From: Artemisia argyi
Lineage: Eukaryota > Streptophyta > Magnoliopsida > Asterales > Asteraceae
Assembly: GCA_030686995.1 (NCBI GenBank)
Contig: CM060708.1
Coordinates: forward strand, 104,137,350 to 104,201,349
DNA: 64,000 nt
Reading direction: 5' to 3'
The translations under genes were made by a program, and so were the position numbers. Shown here in pieces: positions 59,598-64,000 of the stretch. Numbering within the stretch: position 1 is the first letter of the stretch; each line of letters begins with the position of its first letter. A model generated the notes under the pieces. It was not told where the DNA came from, made no database searches, and saw nothing but the letters and a program-made list of their open reading frames with translations.

Positions 59598-62118
59598 AAA
59601 ATTATTTCAAAATCGCTTCGCTGTAAATATTTTTGAAAAAAAACAAAATACAAAATTTGAAAAACCAACAAAAACAAAATACAAAAATATAAAATTTTCA
59701 AAAAAAAAATAATACAATATAAAATCAAAAAAAATTCCAAAAATATTCTTCTCACGACATGTCTCTCGTATAAATCAATATTCTGTACGTTTCTAGAAAT
59801 GTCATTAAAAAATGATACGAATATGTACAGATGCTTGAACGGGAGTTCTTTAAATGTTTTTCTAAAACATGTCGTTTCTCAAAAGTTTCTTCACTATGGC
59901 TTTCGTATACCTCAGTACGAAACCCGGACTAAAATGACGACTTCTGATTATTTTCAAATCAAGGACTCGTACGTTCAAAGATGAAATCATTTTCAAAAGT
60001 TCGAGTTTAAACAAACGAAAAGGATTTCAAACAAAAATGTTTCAAAGATGAAATCATTCTTGAGCACTTTTTCAAGATTGTTCAAAAGATTTCTCAAAAT
60101 CTTTCAAATGAGTGCTCAAGATAACACCCTCAAAACCCTTAATTGATTTTAAAATGTGCTATCATTAAGGGGGAGTACAAAAACAAAAATGTTCCGTATT
60201 CATGCAAAATGAAATCTGTCTTTCTCTCCAAAAAGTTTTTTTACTCAGTTGATATCAAAAATATCACATTATGCTATTTTTGAGGGGGAGAAGACGTGAT
60301 TAAATGTGATCAAAAATGTTTAAAAAGTGTGACTGAATCTCAAAAGAGCACGACTCAGATAGTACCTATGAATTGACGAAGCTTAAAATGTCAGTAATCG
60401 AAAAGACTTGTCCTAGACGGGTAATAATTTCAAGCTAGTCTAACTAGTGATGTAAGCGTGTCTCGAATAGGACTTGTCTGAGTAGAATGTACCATATCGA
60501 GAGACTATCTTTGGACTTGACCAGGACGGGTAATAACTTCAAGCTAGCCTAACTAGTGATGTAAGCGTGTCTCAAATCGGTCATGTTCACTGAAAGTGGA
60601 TCAATTCAAAAAGTGCAAACTCCTTACGCATGTGCAAATTTCTTAAAAAATTCATGAGCACATGTGAAGGGGGAGTCCTTCATAAGAAATGCAAAACTCT
60701 CGAAGTGTCAACAATGTGTTTTATTATCATAAACACTTTGAGAGATTTTTCATAAATGGTTTCATGGCAATTATAGGATAGTCATGGAGTTATAAGGTGA
60801 CTAAGGTTAGGAAAAACCGTCCTATGATCCGCCAGAGCCGGAGGGATCTACCCAAGGACAATTCCAATAGATTAGAATTAGAAGTCCTTAGGTATGATTG
60901 AAAAAAGGAGAAAATGAGAAAGGAGAAAGAAGGGGTTGAAGAATTAAAAAGAAAAGTTATGAAAAGGGTGAAAAGAAATAGCCCTCCATATGTTCAACCT
61001 TAGGGCAGACACCGGGTTCAACTCATATGCTACTGGTTGTTACTAAGGTGACGCCGGTATTGAAGACAAGACGTCATGGACCCAGTGACGCACTACACTA
61101 AACCTTCTAGCCACTCAAGTTCTCTTAAAAGAGCTTGTTTCATTCTCACGGGGAACCGGTGTAATCTATCGACCTGTATATTAGACATGGTTGATATTGA
61201 AGCAGGAGACCTCTCCCTAATCTCCGCATAGGAAACCAAATGTGCACTTATCGAGTCTAGAGCCCCGAGATTCATCAAAAGATCTCATAGGAACACATAA
61301 TATTCCTACACTGGTTGTTCATCATTAAGGATGCCAGATGTAAACTTAAGAGTCCTACGCAGATCTTAGCAATCTGCCAGAACATTTATGAGAGGATTCA
61401 AATTTGTGATTCTCAATGATTGAATGGAAATTCCTGCCAGGGTCAACATCAAGCAGCCCTGACAGCAGGTCATTTCGGTAATTCTTTATGGGTTACGCTT
61501 AGTGTTCGCGGTGGTTTCAAATGGTCTACAGTCGTGGAGTGATCCCCAGCGACTCACCCAGTCATTGAGCTACTAAGTAGGTCTTGTAAGCTCCCTCGGG
61601 AATATCTGACATGGGAACGGCCTTGGTAAGGGTTAGAAGTAGTCTTCACACTATGCTGTTGACGATCTCTAATTCCTTATCTGTAAGTACCGGTTGATTT
61701 ATTGCTAACTGTTTACCTGCAGCTATACATCATCTCCATGGCGACAGATTCTGCATGCTCATACATACATCTGGAAGTTAAAGAAAGCTCCCTCCAAGAT
61801 CTATACAACACAACGTTCAAAGAAAGATTCTACGCCAAAAAGAAGAATCTACAAAGTATAAAGACTAAAGATCTAAGTGAAAGAAAAGGAACTACGTGCA
61901 TATGAATATCAAAATCCAAAGATGTATGAGCATGTTGGAATGGCAGACAACCACCACAGACGCAGGAGTGACAAAAGGTAGATCGCTCCACATCACAAAA
62001 GCATGAAGGAACAAAGACTAATGACTATTCTACTACGACACACAATGGTCAGCAACAAAGAACAAAGAAGACCTATCACGTGGAGCATCATTCGAATGAC
62101 CACCCCTTAGGGGGAGAT
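59598..62118 (+). other. I 3' non-coding region with repeated purine tracts
   Basis: GGGGGAG occurs at about 60171, 60284, 60669 and 62110; the last (AGGGGGAGAT) abuts the LTR. A 56-bp direct repeat (GACGGGTAATAA, TCAAGCTAG, TAACTAGTGATGTAAGCGTG) lies at about 60417 and 60528. 60.78-61.65 kb has no recognisable gene. A possible small spliced ORF is listed separately. Confidence 0.7.
61738..61905 (+). CDS. Possible small Lys-rich 3' ORF of I
   Basis: From ATG 61738 (MATDSACSYIHLEVKESSL) about 55 codons to TGA 61905, Lys/Ser-rich at the end. Just upstream is GCTAACTGTTTACCTGCAG, a good plant branch point and 3' splice site, which suggests it may be reached by splicing. No known domain. The ATG at 61702 would extend it across the apparent splice site. 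Low confidence as a gene. Confidence 0.25.
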   Translation: MATDSACSYIHLEVKESSLQDLYNTTFKERFYAKKKNLQSIKTKDLSERKGTTCI

Positions 62119-62524
62119 TGTTAGCATTAAAAATGATATTAGAAAGTGATGGTCATTCTCATTTATTGTAACGTTGTAATGTGTCGTAGTTTTTGTTATT
62201 AGAATAGTCAATGGGCCTTGGTCTTGGTAAGCTAATATGTCATATGCTAAGTAATGAAAGCCTTTATATGTAAAAGGAAACCGAGCCCAAGACCAAGCCC
62301 ATGGAAAGCCTTTTAAGGCATCTCTTGTATCTAACTATTTAAACACCTCAAAGGCTCATTCGAGGTGTGTGCTTGTGTGTGTATTGTGTGTTTTTCTTTA
62401 ATAAAAGTTCCATATTTTATCTCTGTCTCTCATATATACATGACATATACATAACATCAAGTCACCATCTTTACTTCATCTAGTGCTATATTGTTGTTAA
62501 AGTTGATAGATTTAAGGTCATACA
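62119..62524 (+). repeat. 3' LTR of I
   Basis: TGTTAGCATT to GGTCATACA, 406 bp; a TATTTAAAC box near 62334 and a GTGTGTGCTTGTGTGTGTAT stretch. Confidence 0.88.
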
Positions 62525-64000
62525 CATCATCTAGTAAATATACCACTAGTGTCCCCGTGACCTCTGATAACCCAATATTTGTGTGTGCTAACCAAACGAA
62601 CCCCAATTGCTTGTGGGGCTCCAACTTTTTTTGTTATCCTCTGATGTCTGTGTTCAAATGCAGGTCGTACAAATCGTCCTTTGGTACTTGGACTCAGTGT
62701 GCTCAAAACATATGACTGAGGATCGCTCATGGCTCAGAAATTTGGTGAAAAAGTTTATCGGGACAGTTAGATTTGGGAACGACCATTTTGGGGCTATTAT
62801 GGGTTATGGAGATTATGCGTTCGGTGACAGCGTGATCTCCAGAGTGTACTATATGGAAGAACTTGGGCACAACCTATTCTCAGTTGGTCAATTTTGTGAT
62901 TCCGATCATGAAGTTGCCTTCAGAAAACATACATGCTTTGTTACAGAGTTTGATGGAATTGATCTCCTTAAAGGAAGTCGTGGCACAAACCTTTACACCT
63001 TCTCTATAGAAGATATGATGCGGTCCTCTCCCATTTGCTTGTTTTCTAATGCCTCAAAGAACAAATCATGGTTATGGAATCGTCGGTTGAACCACTTGAA
63101 CTTCGGCACCATTAACGAACTTACTCGCAAGGATCTTGTTCGAGGCATGCCCAGGTTGAAATATGAAAAAGATCATCTTTGTTCTACCTGTCAACTAGGA
63201 AAAATCACGAAACACACACACAAACCCAAACCAGCTAACTCTATTACATAAGTTCTCCATACCCTTCACATGGATCTGTGCGGACCTATGAGAGTACAGA
63301 GTTTTAATGGGAAAAGATATGTACTCGTGATTGTTAACGATTACTCTCGGTTTACATGGGTGAAGTTCTTGAGATCCAAGGATGAGACTCCCGAGATCAT
63401 CATTAAACTTATCAAGCAACTGCAAGTTAGACTCAATAAAACTGTCAGAATCATTCGCACAGACAATGGAACAGAGTTTGTTAATAAACAACTTACTCTT
63501 TTTTATGAAAGTATTGGCATCAGTCATCAAACGAGTGTTTCACACACTCCCCAGCAAAATGGAGTCGTTGAAAGATGGAACCGTACTCTAGTTGAAGCCG
63601 CTCGTACAATGCTGATATTTTCTAGAACTCCAATGTTTCTTTGGTCTGAGGCTATTGCTACTGCTTGCTATACCCAAAATCGATCATTGATACATCCTCT
63701 CCACAACAAAACACCATATGAGCTAGTGCATCTTAGAAAACCTTATCTCTCTTTTCTTCGTGTGTTTGGTGCACTGTGTTATCCAACAAACGATAGTGAA
63801 GACTTGGGTAAACTTAGGCCAAAGGCAGATATTGGATTATTTGTTGGATATGCACCAGATCGACCGAATCTACAACAAAAGAACCCGACAAATCATGGAA
63901 ACTATCCATGTCACGTTTGATGAGCTGACTGAGCATACGATTTCAGGACACGCAAGTTCTGGACCCGCGCCTAATCCTTTGTCTCCTGGACCAATCAGTT
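62525..64000 (+). pseudogene. Element J: copia pol fragment (protease to integrase)
   Basis: Pol-like from about 62637: LWYLDSVCSKHMT, where protease DSG is DSV; WLWNRRLNHLNF (His of the usual WHRR changed to Asn), CSTCQLGK, then TAA at 63249-63251. The same frame resumes with HMDLCGPMRV, IVNDYSRFTW, RTDNGTEF and VVERWNRT. After GYAPD (about 63860) a frameshift moves the coding to another frame that runs to the window edge. I is inserted at its left end. It is similar to F's expected pol, so both may be parts of one element. Confidence 0.82.

Larger units (their letters stand above)
50733..62524 (+). mobile_element. Element I: long Ty1/copia, decayed
   Basis: Only about 100 bp of 5' LTR remain (50733-50834), identical but for about three bases to the end of the 3' LTR (62119-62524, 406 bp). 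Then primer site, repeat-rich leader, gag-pol (51874-59597), 2.5-kb 3' region with several GGGGGAG tracts, PPT and LTR. Large size and multiple purine tracts are Sirevirus-like. Gag-pol has at least four stops and three frameshifts. Confidence 0.88.

Overview
This window is plant nuclear DNA made entirely of nested LTR retrotransposons; I see no host gene, rRNA or functional tRNA gene. The Gag and Pol variants resemble those common in Asteraceae genomes (Tanacetum/Artemisia-like), so a composite-family plant is my best guess. That guess rests on remembered protein style, not on a search.

Layout, with letters used throughout. A (1-6323, minus): Athila-like Ty3/gypsy element with tRNA-Asp-type primer site, seen as its 5' LTR (1434-6323) plus part of its interior; it runs off the left edge. 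D (6324-11804 and 20651-23140, minus): old Sirevirus-like Ty1/copia element, split by C; A probably sits in its 3' ORF. C (11805-20650, plus): young Sirevirus-like copia with two nearly identical LTRs, TSD AACTT and one nonsense codon in gag-pol. E (23141 to about 27336, plus): 3' part of an Athila-like element. F (about 27337-28906, plus): copia gag fragment. B (28907-30886 and 44989 to about 50732, minus): Athila-like element with Gag but no RT or integrase, same family as E. G (30887-30973 and 42003-44988): palindromic element of two inverted LTR-like arms with TSD GTAGT, inserted in B. H (30974-41997, minus): complete 11.0-kb non-autonomous Athila-like element with 3.75-kb LTRs and TSD GTACT, inserted in G. 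I (50733-62524, plus): decayed long copia element. J (62525-64000, plus): copia pol fragment, perhaps the continuation of F.

The most interesting signals are non-coding. (1) Four element families of two superfamilies (B/E, C, D, G) carry family-specific GC-rich motifs in U3, paired 22-23 bp apart. B/E, C and D repeat the same module inside the element, and in C the internal copy precedes a TATA box and a 3' ORF. (2) In the Athila-like elements, the 3' purine tract and internal purine tracts are each preceded by a short hairpin, with a compensatory base-pair change between families. (3) G looks like an LTR pair joined tail to tail that integrated as one unit. (4) The leader of I holds about 23 copies of a palindromic 12-mer (consensus CTTACGCGTAAG) spaced mostly 18-19 bp.

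No element here looks autonomous. C is closest, needing only readthrough or repair of one TGA codon. H and B would depend on proteins supplied by other copies.
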